From Oscillospiraceae bacterium (lineage in GTDB: Bacteria; Bacillota; Clostridia; Oscillospirales; Oscillospiraceae): a stretch of 50,089 bases of DNA. Where the stretch lies: the NCBI GenBank assembly GCA_017429325.1, contig JAFRPC010000005.1, positions 1-50,089 of the forward strand. Reading direction: 5' to 3'. This document shows positions 8,985 through 16,817 of the stretch, piece by piece. The notes under the pieces were generated by a model. That model made no database searches and had not been told where the DNA came from. It worked only from the letters and a program-made list of their open reading frames with translations. Within the stretch, counting starts at the first letter, position 1. Each line of letters starts with the position of its first letter. Made by a program: the position numbers and the translations under genes.

Positions 8985-9911
8985 GATCTTGACCTTCTCC
9001 GCAATGACAGCGTCGGCGGCGGTGGTGAGGGCGCCGGAGAATTCCACCCGGTCGATGACACACTCCGGCCCGATGTGGACGTTGACGCCCCGGACGGTCT
9101 CGCAGTCCGTGTATTCCAGCTCGATCTCGTCGGCCTCGATCAGCTCCGCGTGCAGGCGGGGCGTACCTTTGGAAAAATACGATTTACAATTCTTGCCGAA
9201 ATCGAAGAAGAAATTGAAGCTCAGACCGCCGCGGGAGACGGCGGAATCCGCCTTTTTCACCTTGACGCTGCCGCCCACGATGGACTCGATCTCGTCGCTG
9301 CCGGTCAGCTCCAGCTCCACCAGGTCCGCGTTGAGCTCGCCGTCGATCTCCACCTTACCCCTGGCCCGGAAGGTCTCGGCCTGGACGCCGCTCTCCGCGC
9401 TGAGCCTGCCGTCGATCTCTATGTTCTCGGCCCGCAGGGCGGCCTCCGCGGTCAGGGAACCGGCCACCCGGAGGCTGCCGGCCCGAATGTCGCCCTCGCC
9501 TGTCATGGTGCCGTTGATCTGGGTCTGCGGGCCCAGGGTGCAGGGCCCCTCCACGCTCATGCTGCCGCTCACGCCGACCTTTCCCCGGATCTCGCAGGGG
9601 CCCTCGATCTCCAGGCGCCCGGCGACCTCCGCGTCGCCGTTCACCAGGCAGCCGCCATCCGCGCAGAAGGCGCCGAAGACCGCCAGCTTGTCGGCCTGGA
9701 CTGTGCCCTCCACGCTGCCGCTGCCGTAGCAGCTCAGGGGCCCGTGGACCAGTACGCAGCCCTCTTCGATTTTCCCGGAGCCGGGAATGCTGAGCTCGTC
9801 GCACTCCACGTCGCCCTCAATTTTCCCGGCCCCTGCGATGAGGACCTTGCCAAAGCGTCCGCCTCTCCGTCTGCCGACGCCTAAAATCTCCAGATTTTCA
9901 TATTCACTCAT
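8982..9911 (-). CDS. Bactofilin-like polymer-forming beta-helix protein (YhbE/YhbF-type)
   Basis: A 309-aa cytoplasmic protein made largely of short repeats rich in Gly, Glu and small hydrophobics, such as VLIAGAGKIEGDVECDELSI and LEIEGPCEIRGKVGVSG. These are the rungs of a right-handed beta-helix as in bactofilins. The repeat region covers about residues 20-215. A less regular C-terminal part (FNFFFDFGKN, then ELIEADEIELEYTD) follows. In Bacillus the yhbD-yhbE-yhbF cluster joins a YhbD regulator to two bactofilin-like proteins; here one long protein follows YhbD with an 8-bp overlap. Likely role: a scaffold or polymer, possibly linked to envelope or motility as in Bacillus (inference). Confidence 0.75.
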   Translation of the reverse strand: MSEYENLEILGVGRRRGGRFGKVLIAGAGKIEGDVECDELSIPGSGKIEEGCVLVHGPLSCYGSGSVEGTVQADKLAVFGAFCADGGCLVNGDAEVAGRLEIEGPCEIRGKVGVSGSMSVEGPCTLGPQTQINGTMTGEGDIRAGSLRVAGSLTAEAALRAENIEIDGRLSAESGVQAETFRARGKVEIDGELNADLVELELTGSDEIESIVGGSVKVKKADSAVSRGGLSFNFFFDFGKNCKSYFSKGTPRLHAELIEADEIELEYTDCETVRGVNVHIGPECVIDRVEFSGALTTAADAVIAEKVKI

Positions 9912-10290
9912 GGGTAAACGCTCCTTTCAAGCTGTCCAATAATTGTATCTGCTCGTCGCCCAGCATCAGGCTCACGGCCTCCAGCTCCTCCAGCGGGAAG
10001 CGGTGGACGCCATAGCGGTTCCGCACCACCAGCAGAGGCTTCGGGGCCTCGGTCTGGGGGGGATTCATCTGGTTCGCCAGCTCCTCCAGGGAGGCGCTGC
10101 GGTCCAGGATCTGTTCCAGCCGGGGGATGATCTGCTCCCGGCGGAAGAAGGTCTCCTGCCCGGTGGAGGTGGATTTTCGGAGAAACCAGTCCTCGGGGAT
10201 CAGCCCCATCCGCTTCCACCGATAGAGGGCGCCGTAGGAGACGCCGAACATCTCCAGCAGCTCCCGCTTGGAAATATAAGTCGGGTCCAT
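9904..10290 (-). CDS. yhbD: YhbD-type MerR-like regulator (DUF4004)
   Basis: A 128-aa protein. Its N-terminus YISKRELLEMFGVSYGALYR followed by a Trp/Lys and a hydrophobic helix, then STGQETFFRREQIIPR, matches the YhbD family, whose winged-helix region resembles MerR proteins. I chose ATG 10290 because AAAGGAG sits 7-8 bases upstream; the alternative at 10311 lacks a site. It overlaps the bactofilin-like gene by 8 bp, so the pair is one operon. The promoter upstream carries three 13-bp dyads that are good candidates for its own binding sites, suggesting autoregulation (inference). Confidence 0.82.
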   Translation of the reverse strand: MDPTYISKRELLEMFGVSYGALYRWKRMGLIPEDWFLRKSTSTGQETFFRREQIIPRLEQILDRSASLEELANQMNPPQTEAPKPLLVVRNRYGVHRFPLEELEAVSLMLGDEQIQLLDSLKGAFTHE

Positions 10291-10304
10291 AGCTGCTCCT
10301 TTCT

Positions 10305-10366
10305 TTAACATTGTTACGTAACATTGTTACTATTTGCACTATAGCATAACATTGTTACGTTGTCAA
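10305..10366 (-). promoter_or_regulatory. yhbD promoter with three 13-bp operator dyads
   Basis: Minus strand: TTGACA (10361-10366), 17-bp spacer, TATAGT (10338-10343). The dyad GTAACATTGTTAC occurs perfectly at 10318-10330. Near-perfect copies lie at 10305-10317 (directly abutting) and at 10346-10358, the last inside the -35/-10 spacer. One copy between the hexamers and two in the transcribed start is a layout suited to repression. Confidence 0.8.
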
Positions 10367-10408
10367 GCGTTAAATTTCAGTTTTTGGATATTTTTTGGCG
10401 GTCGGGGG

Positions 10409-10861
10409 CAGTCACCAGTGACCAGTGACCAGTCACCAGTCACCAAACCCGCCTGTAGGGACGGCTCTCAGCCGTCCGCAGTCCCCCGCCCGGACGCCCT
10501 CTCAACCGTCATCGGGCTTCCGTGAGACGCCCGATGCCACCTTCCCCCCAAGGGGAAGGCTATCCCGCCAGTAGGGACGGCTCTCATGACTGCCCCTACG
10601 ACGGGGGGACGGCGGGCAGATTACCCGCACCCGCAATCGGTAGCGCCGATTATCAATCGGCCCGGGTCGGCATATTGCCGACGCTACAGGCGGCGGGGAA
10701 TGCGGCGGCCAAGGTCTGGCCGCCCTACGGTGGGAACGGCGGGACGGGAGACCCGTCCCCTACAGGCGGGACCGTGGCGCACACTGTGCGCCGCTACCGG
10801 GCGGTTACTCCTAACTTCTTACCTCTTCCTTCTTACTTCTAACTTTTTCCTTCTTACTTCC
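10409..10861. repeat. Dense array of palindromes and heptamers
   Basis: No gene is visible. Heptamers CAGTGAC/CAGTCAC at 10409-10445. GTAG palindromes at 10455-10477, a degenerate one at 10571-10599, then 10640-10662. Reverse-oriented ones at 10665-10687, 10703-10727, 10741-10763 and 10774-10797, each with different arms. A CTTCTTA-type heptamer array at about 10811-10861. A CCTTCCCC/GGGGAAGG hairpin lies at about 10541-10560. Confidence 0.85.
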
Positions 10862-10881
10862 ACTGCCGCCAGAACGGTATG

Positions 10882-10919
10882 AAAAACTTCCCCGCCGCCG
10901 GTGATGGCGTCGGGGAAGT
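10882..10919 (-). terminator. Terminator of glnS
   Basis: On the minus strand, arms ACTTCCCCGACGCC and GGCGGCGGGGAAGT (one mismatch) with loop ATCACC are followed by a T-run (plus-strand A-run 10882-10886). It lies 16 bp after the glnS stop. Confidence 0.85.
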
Positions 10920-10934
10920 CGGAAACAAATTGGA

Positions 10935-12635
10935 TTAGACCGTCGGCTTGAAGCTGTCCTTCAGGCTGACGCTGCGGTTGAAGACCAGATGGCTCTCGCG
11001 GCTGTCCTTGCTGTCCAGGCAGAAATAGCCCAGGCGCATGAACTGGAAGTGGCCGGGGGGCACGACGCCCGCCAGGGAGGCTTCCACCTTGCAGCCCGTC
11101 AGGATCTCCAGGGAGTCCGGGTTCAGACAGCTTAAGAAATCCTTGTCGGCGGCGTCGGGCTCGGGGTCGGAGAAGAGGTTGTCGTAGAGCCGGACCTCGG
11201 CGTCCTTGGCGGTCAGGGCGTCTACCCAGTGGATGGTCGCGCCCTTGACCTTCCGCCCGTCGGCGGGGTTGCCGCCCCGGGAGTTGGGGTCGTACTCGGC
11301 GTAGATCTCGGCAATGCTGCCGTCGGGGTTCTTTTTGCAGCCGGTGCAGGTGACGAGATAGGCGCCTTTCAGCCGGACCTCGTTGCCGGGGTAGAGCCGC
11401 TTATACTTGGGGATGGGGGCCTCTAAGAAGTCCTCGGCCTCGATCCAAAGCTCCCGGCTGAAGCTGACTTCCCGGGTCCCGTCCTCGGGCCGGTTGGGGT
11501 TGTTCTCCACGTCGAAGAGCTCGGTCTTGCCCGCGGGGTAGTTGGTGATGACCAGCTTGACCGGGTGCAGCACCGCCATGACCCGCTGGGCGGTCTCGTT
11601 CAGGTCCTCCCGCAGGCAGTGCTCCAGGAAGGCGTACTCCACCGTGGAGGGGTTTTTCGCCACGCCGATGCGCTCGCAGAAGTTCCGGATGGACTGGGGC
11701 GTATAGCCCCGGCGGCGCAGGCCGCAGAGGGTGGGCATCCGGGGGTCGTCCCAGCCGGAGACCCGGCCTTCCTCCACTAACTTGCGGAGCTTGCGCTTGG
11801 ACATGACGGTGTGGTCGATGCCCAGCCGGGCGAACTCAATTTGACGGGGCTTGTGGTAGGGGATGGAGACGTTGGAGACCACCCAGTCGTAGAGGGGCCG
11901 GTGCTCCTCATACTCAAGGGAGCAGAGGGAGTGGGTGATGCCCTCCAAAGCGTCCTGGATGGGGTGGGCGAAGTCGTACATGGGGAAGATGCACCACTTG
12001 GTCCCCTGGCGGTGGTGGTCGATGTAGCGGATGCGGTACATGACCGGGTCCCGCATGTTGAAGTTGCCGGAGGCCAGGTCGATCTTGGCCCGGAGGGTGC
12101 GGCTGCCCTCGGGGAACTCCCCGGCCCGCATCCGCCGGAAGAGGTCCAGGTTCTCCTCCACGGGGCGGTCCCGATAGGGGGAGACGGCGGGCACGCCGAT
12201 GTCGCCCCGGTTGGCCTTGAACTCCTCGGGGGAGAGGTCGCAGACGTAGGCCAGGCCCTTTTTAATGAGCTCCTCGGCAAACTGATAGGTCTGTTCAAAG
12301 TAGTCGCTGCCGTAGAAGAAACGGTCGCCCCAGTCGAAGCCCAGCCAGTGGATGTCCTCCTGGATGGCCTCGACGAACTCGGTGTCCTCCTTGGCGGGGT
12401 TGGTGTCGTCCATGCGGAGGTTGCACAGGCCGCCGTACTTCTCCGCGGTGCCGAAGTCGATGACCAGGGCCTTGCAGTGGCCGATGTGCAGGTAGCCGTT
12501 GGGCTCCGGCGGGAAGCGGGTGTGGACGGTCATGCCGGCAAACTGTCCGCCGGGAGCCAGGTCCTCGTCGATGAAGGCGTGGATAAAGTTTCTGGATTCC
12601 GCCTTGAGCTCCGGATTTTTCAGTTCTTCTTCCAT
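10935..12635 (-). CDS. glnS: Glutaminyl-tRNA synthetase
   Basis: A 566-aa cytoplasmic class I enzyme charging tRNA-Gln. The class signature is PPEPNGYLHIGH (HIGH at residues 50-53) and the KMSKS equivalent is VMSKRKL. ARLGIDHTVMSKR and the C-terminal beta-barrel anticodon-binding region are as in E. coli GlnS, and length is normal. I chose ATG 12635 because GGGAGGAA precedes it closely; an upstream in-frame ATG overlaps the promoter. Many Firmicutes instead use GatCAB to make Gln-tRNA, so a GlnRS here marks a lineage that acquired it (family knowledge). It is transcribed divergently from pyrH and has its own promoter and terminator. Confidence 0.95.
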   Translation of the reverse strand: MEEELKNPELKAESRNFIHAFIDEDLAPGGQFAGMTVHTRFPPEPNGYLHIGHCKALVIDFGTAEKYGGLCNLRMDDTNPAKEDTEFVEAIQEDIHWLGFDWGDRFFYGSDYFEQTYQFAEELIKKGLAYVCDLSPEEFKANRGDIGVPAVSPYRDRPVEENLDLFRRMRAGEFPEGSRTLRAKIDLASGNFNMRDPVMYRIRYIDHHRQGTKWCIFPMYDFAHPIQDALEGITHSLCSLEYEEHRPLYDWVVSNVSIPYHKPRQIEFARLGIDHTVMSKRKLRKLVEEGRVSGWDDPRMPTLCGLRRRGYTPQSIRNFCERIGVAKNPSTVEYAFLEHCLREDLNETAQRVMAVLHPVKLVITNYPAGKTELFDVENNPNRPEDGTREVSFSRELWIEAEDFLEAPIPKYKRLYPGNEVRLKGAYLVTCTGCKKNPDGSIAEIYAEYDPNSRGGNPADGRKVKGATIHWVDALTAKDAEVRLYDNLFSDPEPDAADKDFLSCLNPDSLEILTGCKVEASLAGVVPPGHFQFMRLGYFCLDSKDSRESHLVFNRSVSLKDSFKPTV

Positions 12636-12666
12636 GATCTCATTCCTCCCGGAAAAAATTTTCTCT

Positions 12667-12695
12667 ATTATACTACATCTTATATTGTAATGCAA
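12667..12695 (-). promoter_or_regulatory. glnS promoter
   Basis: Minus strand: TTGCAT (12690-12695), 17-bp spacer, TATAAT (12667-12672), giving a leader of about 25 bases before the ATG at 12635. Confidence 0.75.
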
Positions 12696-12762
12696 TTCTT
12701 TTTTTTCAAAAACGGCGGAGGCGGTTCGTCACAAAAAATTAACGGATTTCCAAAAATTTTTG

Positions 12763-12791
12763 TTGTCAATTGCATGGAAATACGGTAAAAT
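12763..12791 (+). promoter_or_regulatory. pyrH-frr promoter
   Basis: TTGTCA (12763-12768), 17-bp spacer, TAAAAT (12786-12791), about 33 bp before the GTG start of pyrH. Confidence 0.7.
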
Positions 12792-12823
12792 ATACAGGAA
12801 TGAAACGCAAAGGAGTGGTTTCC

Positions 12824-13543
12824 GTGGCAAAGGACATCAAATTCAAGCGCGTGCTGCTGAAGGTCAGCGGCGAGGCGCTGGCGGGCGACGCCCACCGGGG
12901 CCTGGATTTCGCTGTCATTGGCGAGGTCTGCGAGGTCGTAAAGCGCTGCGTGGAGGCCGGGGTCCAGATCGGCGTCGTCGTAGGCGGCGGCAACTTCTGG
13001 CGCGGGCTCAAGGACGGCGGCGACAAGATGCAGCGGGTCCGGGCCGACTACATGGGGATGCTGGCGACGGCCATCAACGCCCTGGCGGTCTGCGACGCCC
13101 TGGAGCAGCACGGCGTTCCCGCCCGGGTCATGACCGCCATCGATATGCCCCGCATCGCGGAGCCCTACGTCCGGGACAAGGCCATCCGCCACCTGGAGAA
13201 GGGCCGCGTTGTGGTCTTCGGCTGCGGCACCGGCAACCCCTTCTTCTCCACCGACACCGGCGCGGTGCTCAAGGCCGTGGAGATCAGCGCCGACGCCATC
13301 CTGCTGGCCAAGAACATCGACGGCGTCTACTCCGCCGACCCGGCCAAGGATCCCACGGCAGTCAAGTTCGACCGCATCAGCTTCGAGGAGGTCCTGGCCC
13401 GCCGCCTGGGGGTCATGGACTCCACCGCCACCAGTCTCGCCATGGACAACCACATGCCCATTCTCGTCTTCGCCCTGAAGGACCCGGAGAACATCTACCG
13501 GGCCGTCACCGGCGCGGAGATCGGAACCCTCGTATCGGAATAA
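12824..13543 (+). CDS. pyrH: UMP kinase
   Basis: A 239-aa cytoplasmic hexameric nucleoside monophosphate kinase (UMP to UDP) of the amino-acid kinase fold. Visible motifs: LLKVSGEAL (phosphate loop), [32 protein letters not shown], and [13 protein letters not shown] chose the GTG at 12824 because AAAGGAG lies 8 bases upstream and [13 protein letters not shown] is the normal family start; an ATG at 12770 would begin inside the promoter spacer. frr follows after 27 bp, the universal pyrH-frr pairing. uppS, normally next, is displaced by an accessory segment. Confidence 0.96.
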   Translation: MAKDIKFKRVLLKVSGEALAGDAHRGLDFAVIGEVCEVVKRCVEAGVQIGVVVGGGNFWRGLKDGGDKMQRVRADYMGMLATAINALAVCDALEQHGVPARVMTAIDMPRIAEPYVRDKAIRHLEKGRVVVFGCGTGNPFFSTDTGAVLKAVEISADAILLAKNIDGVYSADPAKDPTAVKFDRISFEEVLARRLGVMDSTATSLAMDNHMPILVFALKDPENIYRAVTGAEIGTLVSE

Positions 13544-13570
13544 GGACAATCAGAAAAGGAGGAACAGAAT

Positions 13571-14125
13571 ATGTCAGTTGATTTCAAGGAATTCACCAGA
13601 AAAATGGAAAAGACCCTGGACGTGCTCCAGGAGGACTTCGGCGCCATCCGCACGGGCCGTCCCAACGCCCGGGTCCTGGACCGTATCACCGTGCCCTACT
13701 ACGGCGTGGATACCCCCATCGGCCAGGTGGGCACCATCAACTCCCCCGACGCCCGGACCCTGATGATCCAGCCCTGGGACAACAGCCTGCTGAAGCCCAT
13801 TGAGAAGGCCATCCAGGTCTCCGACCTGGGCATCAACCCCCAGAACGACGGTCGCGTGATCCGGCTGATCTTCCCCCAGCTCACCGAGGAGCGCCGCAAG
13901 GAGCTGACCAAGCAGGTCAAGAACCTGGGCGAGGGCGGCAAGGTCGCCATGCGCAACATCCGCCGGGACGCTATGGACTACATCAAGAAGCTGAAGAAGA
14001 ACTCGGAGATCACCGAGGACGACCAGAAGAAAGCGGAGAAGGATTTGCAGGAGCTCACCGACAAGTACATCAAGAAGGTGGACGAGGCCTGCGCCGTCAA
14101 GGAAAAGGAGCTCATGGAGCTGTGA
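13571..14125 (+). CDS. frr: Ribosome recycling factor
   Basis: A 184-aa cytoplasmic protein that splits post-termination ribosomes together with EF-G. Length and the family signatures GRPNARVLDRITVPYYG, IRLIFPQLTEERRKELTKQ and NIRRDAMDYIKKLKK are all normal. An AGGAGGAA site precedes the ATG. It is co-transcribed with pyrH and followed at once by a strong terminator, which separates it from the inserted accessory genes and uppS. Confidence 0.97.
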   Translation: MSVDFKEFTRKMEKTLDVLQEDFGAIRTGRPNARVLDRITVPYYGVDTPIGQVGTINSPDARTLMIQPWDNSLLKPIEKAIQVSDLGINPQNDGRVIRLIFPQLTEERRKELTKQVKNLGEGGKVAMRNIRRDAMDYIKKLKKNSEITEDDQKKAEKDLQELTDKYIKKVDEACAVKEKELMEL

Positions 14126-14126
14126 G

Positions 14127-14154
14127 AAAAAGCGGGCCTAAGGGCCCGCTTTTT
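14127..14154 (+). terminator. Terminator after frr
   Basis: Arms AAAAAGCGGGCC/GGCCCGCTTTTT with a 4-base loop, the T-run being part of the stem end. It begins right after the frr stop codon. Confidence 0.92.
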
Positions 14155-14156
14155 CA

Positions 14157-14290
14157 GGGACTAGTGACTAGTGACTAGGGACTAGGGAGCAGGCGGCAGG
14201 CACGCATGTAGCGCGGGCAATCTGCCCGCTCAAAGCCTTCCCCTTGAGGGGAAGGTGCCCCAGTGCGCACACTGGGGCGGATGAGGTGGC
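14157..14290. repeat. Heptamers and hairpins at the left edge of the accessory insert
   Basis: TAGTGAC-type heptamers drifting to CAGGCGG at 14157-14201; a GTAGCG palindrome at 14208-14229; an AAGCCTTCCCC/GGGGAAGG hairpin; and a CCCCAGTGCGCACACTGGGG hairpin at about 14252-14275. From 14291 to 14414 I see no gene; the sequence turns AT-rich toward the HNH gene. Confidence 0.75.
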
Positions 14291-14414
14291 CCATCGATCT
14301 GAACCGGGTCACGACAGGAGCGGCCCCGTAGCGGGTGGAAAAAAACGCCCCTTCTTGCAGGGCCCAGTAGTCTGGGAGGACAGTTGGGAGTTAGATAAAT
14401 AATGGTGATTAACA

Positions 14415-15413
14415 ATGGCAAGAGAAAGAAAAACAACATCTAAAATAAAAATATATGCTCCTGAACTCTTGCATTCGGAAGCAGAAGTCATAAAGTGGTA
14501 TATGCCAGTTATCGATGCATTGCTCAGACTAGATGGTGAAGCAAGCAAAAAGGATGCGATTAACAAAGTTATTGAACTGAACAAAGTAACGAGCGAAGAA
14601 TTATCTAGAACCATCAAGAGCGGCGAATCAGCATTGATTAGAAGAATTGAGTTTGCAAGAAATGATCTTCGCGTAGAAGGGTTTATTGATGGCACTGTTA
14701 GAGGTATTTGGAAGCTAACAGAGCTTGGAAAAAGAATTATTATTACAGAAGATTTGGCAGGGAAAATAAGAGCTAAGTCTATAAGAATTTCAGGTATTCT
14801 TAGAAAGAACAAAAAACTTATTGAACCATTGCCTATCCCTCAGATTGATCTTTCCGCATATTATTTGTTTAGAAACAGCAAACAATCATACAATCAAGTT
14901 ATTGACGAACAAGCCGTAAAAGCAGAACGAGATGCTGACGAAGGGCTATTGAATGATTTAGCAGAATCGGCAGTTCTGGTTGCTTCAAAACCATTACAGT
15001 ATAATACTCTTCCCAAGAGGAGAAGTGACCCAATTGAACTTCATGGGCGCATGACATACCCTCGAAGCAAGACTACAGCAATTAATGCTCTATCGTGGGC
15101 AAATTATTGTTGTGAGATTGATTCAGCGCATTCAACTTTTTTGCGCCGTAATTCAACATGCCAATACACAGAACCGCACCACCTTGTTCTTATGGCATAT
15201 CAAAGTCAGTTTGAAGTGTCGCTTGATGTAGAAGAAAACATTGTTTCACTCTGTTGCTCTTGCCACAAGCAAATTCATTACGGAGCTGATTCTGAACGGC
15301 TATTGCAACAACTCTTTCTGGAACGAGAAGAGCGGTTGATATCTGTAGGAATAATTATAACTATGAAACAGTTGTTATCAATGTACGCTTTATGTGATAA
15401 CCTAGACCAGTAA
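14415..15413 (+). CDS. Mrr-N-like winged helix plus HNH endonuclease (restriction-type)
   Basis: A 332-aa protein, probably a DNA endonuclease of a restriction or defence type. Residues about 15-125 resemble the N-terminal winged-helix domain of Mrr-type restriction enzymes (VIKWYMPVIDALLRLDG, then FARNDLRVEGFID and GIWKLTELGK). The C-terminal part about 225-300 has an HNH layout: EPHHLVLM as the catalytic His-His step, an Asn in EENIVSL, and CCSCHKQIHYG with the metal/zinc-site Cys and the last His. Base composition is visibly AT-rich with AGA, TTA and ATA codons, unlike all neighbours, so recent transfer is likely. GGTGAT 4-9 bases before the ATG is a modest ribosome-binding site. No methyltransferase is present. 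Confidence 0.7.
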   Translation: MARERKTTSKIKIYAPELLHSEAEVIKWYMPVIDALLRLDGEASKKDAINKVIELNKVTSEELSRTIKSGESALIRRIEFARNDLRVEGFIDGTVRGIWKLTELGKRIIITEDLAGKIRAKSIRISGILRKNKKLIEPLPIPQIDLSAYYLFRNSKQSYNQVIDEQAVKAERDADEGLLNDLAESAVLVASKPLQYNTLPKRRSDPIELHGRMTYPRSKTTAINALSWANYCCEIDSAHSTFLRRNSTCQYTEPHHLVLMAYQSQFEVSLDVEENIVSLCCSCHKQIHYGADSERLLQQLFLEREERLISVGIIITMKQLLSMYALCDNLDQ

Positions 15414-15445
15414 GCAAATGCAAAAGCAAATCAGGAGTTTATTCC

Positions 15446-15505
15446 ATGAAAAAAATGGATACTTGTGATGATTGTACTTGTTCTACTATTGACAGCCTGC
15501 GCTAA
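15446..15505 (+). other. Frameshifted lipoprotein signal sequence (A7 tract)
   Basis: AGGAG then ATG at 15446-15448 is followed by seven A residues (15449-15455). With seven A the frame gives 19 codons and stops at 15503-15505. With six A it would read MKKWILVMIVLVLLLTACAN, a textbook lipoprotein signal with LTAC lipobox, and run on into the SGNH hydrolase below. So this is a one-base shift in a homopolymer, either a true mutation, phase variation, slippage or a sequencing error. Confidence 0.7.
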
Positions 15506-15536
15506 TTCAAATAACGAACAAACGGAGGAAGTGGCA

Positions 15537-16130
15537 ATGGAAAAGACAACAATCAAATGTATTTCCTCTTTCGCCTGCGACGCTGTATTTTTCGGCGACT
15601 CCATCACCGCGGACGGGAACTTCGACGAACTGTTTCCGGACTTGAATATCGTCAATCTCGGCGTCTACGGCGATACCCTGGACGACCTTCTGCGCCGGGT
15701 CCCGGCAGTGAAGGCCCGAAACCCCGCCCGCATCTTTCTGCTGGGGGGAATCAACAGTCTCACCGGAGGCAACACTTCCGTTTGCCTGTCAAAATACAGG
15801 GCGCTGGTCGCCGCCCTGCGCGAGGCCTGCCCTCGGGCGGAGCTCATCGTCCAATCCGTGCTCCCCGTTGGTGCAGAGCTTGAAGCCCTCTATGACATCC
15901 GAAATGAGGAGGTCCGGGCCTTCAACGCAGGTCTCCGGGCCCTGGCCGAACGCCGCGGTCTGGCCTTCGCGGACCTGTACGCCGCCTACGAAAAGGACGG
16001 CGCCTTGGACCCCGCCCTGACCCGGGACGGGCTGCATCTGAACTTCAACGCCTACGGCCCCTGGGCGGAGGCCATTTCTCCGCTTTTGCCCTGCAAGCAG
16101 GATCGAGACAAGGGAAGGGAACAACGATGA
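15537..16130 (+). CDS. SGNH/GDSL-family hydrolase
   Basis: A 197-aa esterase/lipase-like hydrolase. Block I is VFFGDSITADG (nucleophile Ser), block III is LGGINSLTGG (oxyanion Asn), and the C-terminal Asp-His pair lies in TRDGLHLN. I give the start at ATG 15537 because GGAGGA lies 7 bases upstream and this frame is intact; the upstream lipoprotein signal is out of frame by one A. A GTG at 15465 would add 24 residues with the lipobox but has no site. If translated from 15537 the enzyme is cytoplasmic; if slippage restores the frame it is a surface lipoprotein. It ends with a 4-bp overlap with the DUF1016 gene. Confidence 0.8.
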   Translation: MEKTTIKCISSFACDAVFFGDSITADGNFDELFPDLNIVNLGVYGDTLDDLLRRVPAVKARNPARIFLLGGINSLTGGNTSVCLSKYRALVAALREACPRAELIVQSVLPVGAELEALYDIRNEEVRAFNAGLRALAERRGLAFADLYAAYEKDGALDPALTRDGLHLNFNAYGPWAEAISPLLPCKQDRDKGREQR

Positions 16131-16816
16131 ATGATCTGACTGTATCGGAAGCTGAACAGACCCTGTACCGCCGTCTTTCGACGCTGATCGAGGACAGGAA
16201 GCACGCGCTGTCCCAGGCGGTCAATACGGCGATGGTGTTTCTCTATTGGGAGATCGGCGAGATGATCAGCAGCGAGATCCTGGACTCCGGCAGAGCGGAT
16301 TACGGGAAGCAGATCGTCGGGCAGCTCTCGGAGAAGCTGAGCCAGCAATATGGAAAGAGTTTCCACAAGTCCTCGGTCTTCCGGATGATCCAGTTCTATG
16401 AGGAATTCCCGAACAAGCAGATTGTTGCGACGCTGTCGCAACAATTGACGTGGTCCCATTTCGTGCTGGACGGGAAGGACTATTATATGGACCTCCTGTT
16501 CTATCACCGCTCCCTCCACCGTCTGGTCCTGATCGAGTTGAAGCTCGGACCCTTCGAGCCGGAACACAAGGGACAGGTCGAGCTGTATCTGCGCTGGCTG
16601 AAAAAGCACGAGACCTGCGAGGGCGAAGAAGACCCGATCGCGCTGATCCTCTGCGCGGAAAAATCAAGAGAGACCGTAGAGCTGATGGAGCTGAACGAAA
16701 GCAGGATCCATGTGGCGCAGTATTTGACAAAAATGCCGCCTAAGAAGCTTTTGGAAGAAAAACTTGCCATTGCCATCGCCAGCGCGAGAGAGCAATTGGA
16801 GCAGCGAGGGATATAA
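16127..16816 (+). CDS. DUF1016/YhcG-family PD-(D/E)xK nuclease, internally shortened
   Basis: A 229-aa protein. The N-terminal half (SEAEQTLYRRL to LSQQLTWSH, residues 7-111) is the typical YhcG N-domain. The C-terminal half starts at once with VLDGKDYYMDLLFYHR and LVLIELKLGPF, retaining the nuclease Asp (D122) and ExK (E137, K139). Full family members are about 340-370 aa, with a long helical linker and the start of the nuclease domain between these parts. Here about 110-140 residues are missing without loss of frame. The family is a putative endonuclease often found near restriction loci. It overlaps the SGNH gene by 4 bp, and uppS starts 2 bp after its stop, so it is coupled to both. Confidence 0.82.
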   Translation: MNDLTVSEAEQTLYRRLSTLIEDRKHALSQAVNTAMVFLYWEIGEMISSEILDSGRADYGKQIVGQLSEKLSQQYGKSFHKSSVFRMIQFYEEFPNKQIVATLSQQLTWSHFVLDGKDYYMDLLFYHRSLHRLVLIELKLGPFEPEHKGQVELYLRWLKKHETCEGEEDPIALILCAEKSRETVELMELNESRIHVAQYLTKMPPKKLLEEKLAIAIASAREQLEQRGI

Positions 16817-16817
16817 T

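Noticed and set aside
8454-9884. Long plus-strand frame through the 144-bp repeats and the bactofilin-like gene
   Set aside because: It reads the repeat units and the antisense of the bactofilin-like gene, which has clear repeat rungs and operon overlap with yhbD. The plus frame has no ribosome-binding site.
12770-12823. Upstream ATG for pyrH at 12770
   Set aside because: It lies inside the promoter spacer and lacks a ribosome-binding site. GTG at 12824 has AAAGGAG and the normal family N-terminus.
15446-15505. Independent 19-residue Cys-rich peptide gene
   Set aside because: The six-A reading of the same bases gives a textbook lipoprotein signal continuing into the hydrolase, so the short peptide is best read as the result of a one-base shift.
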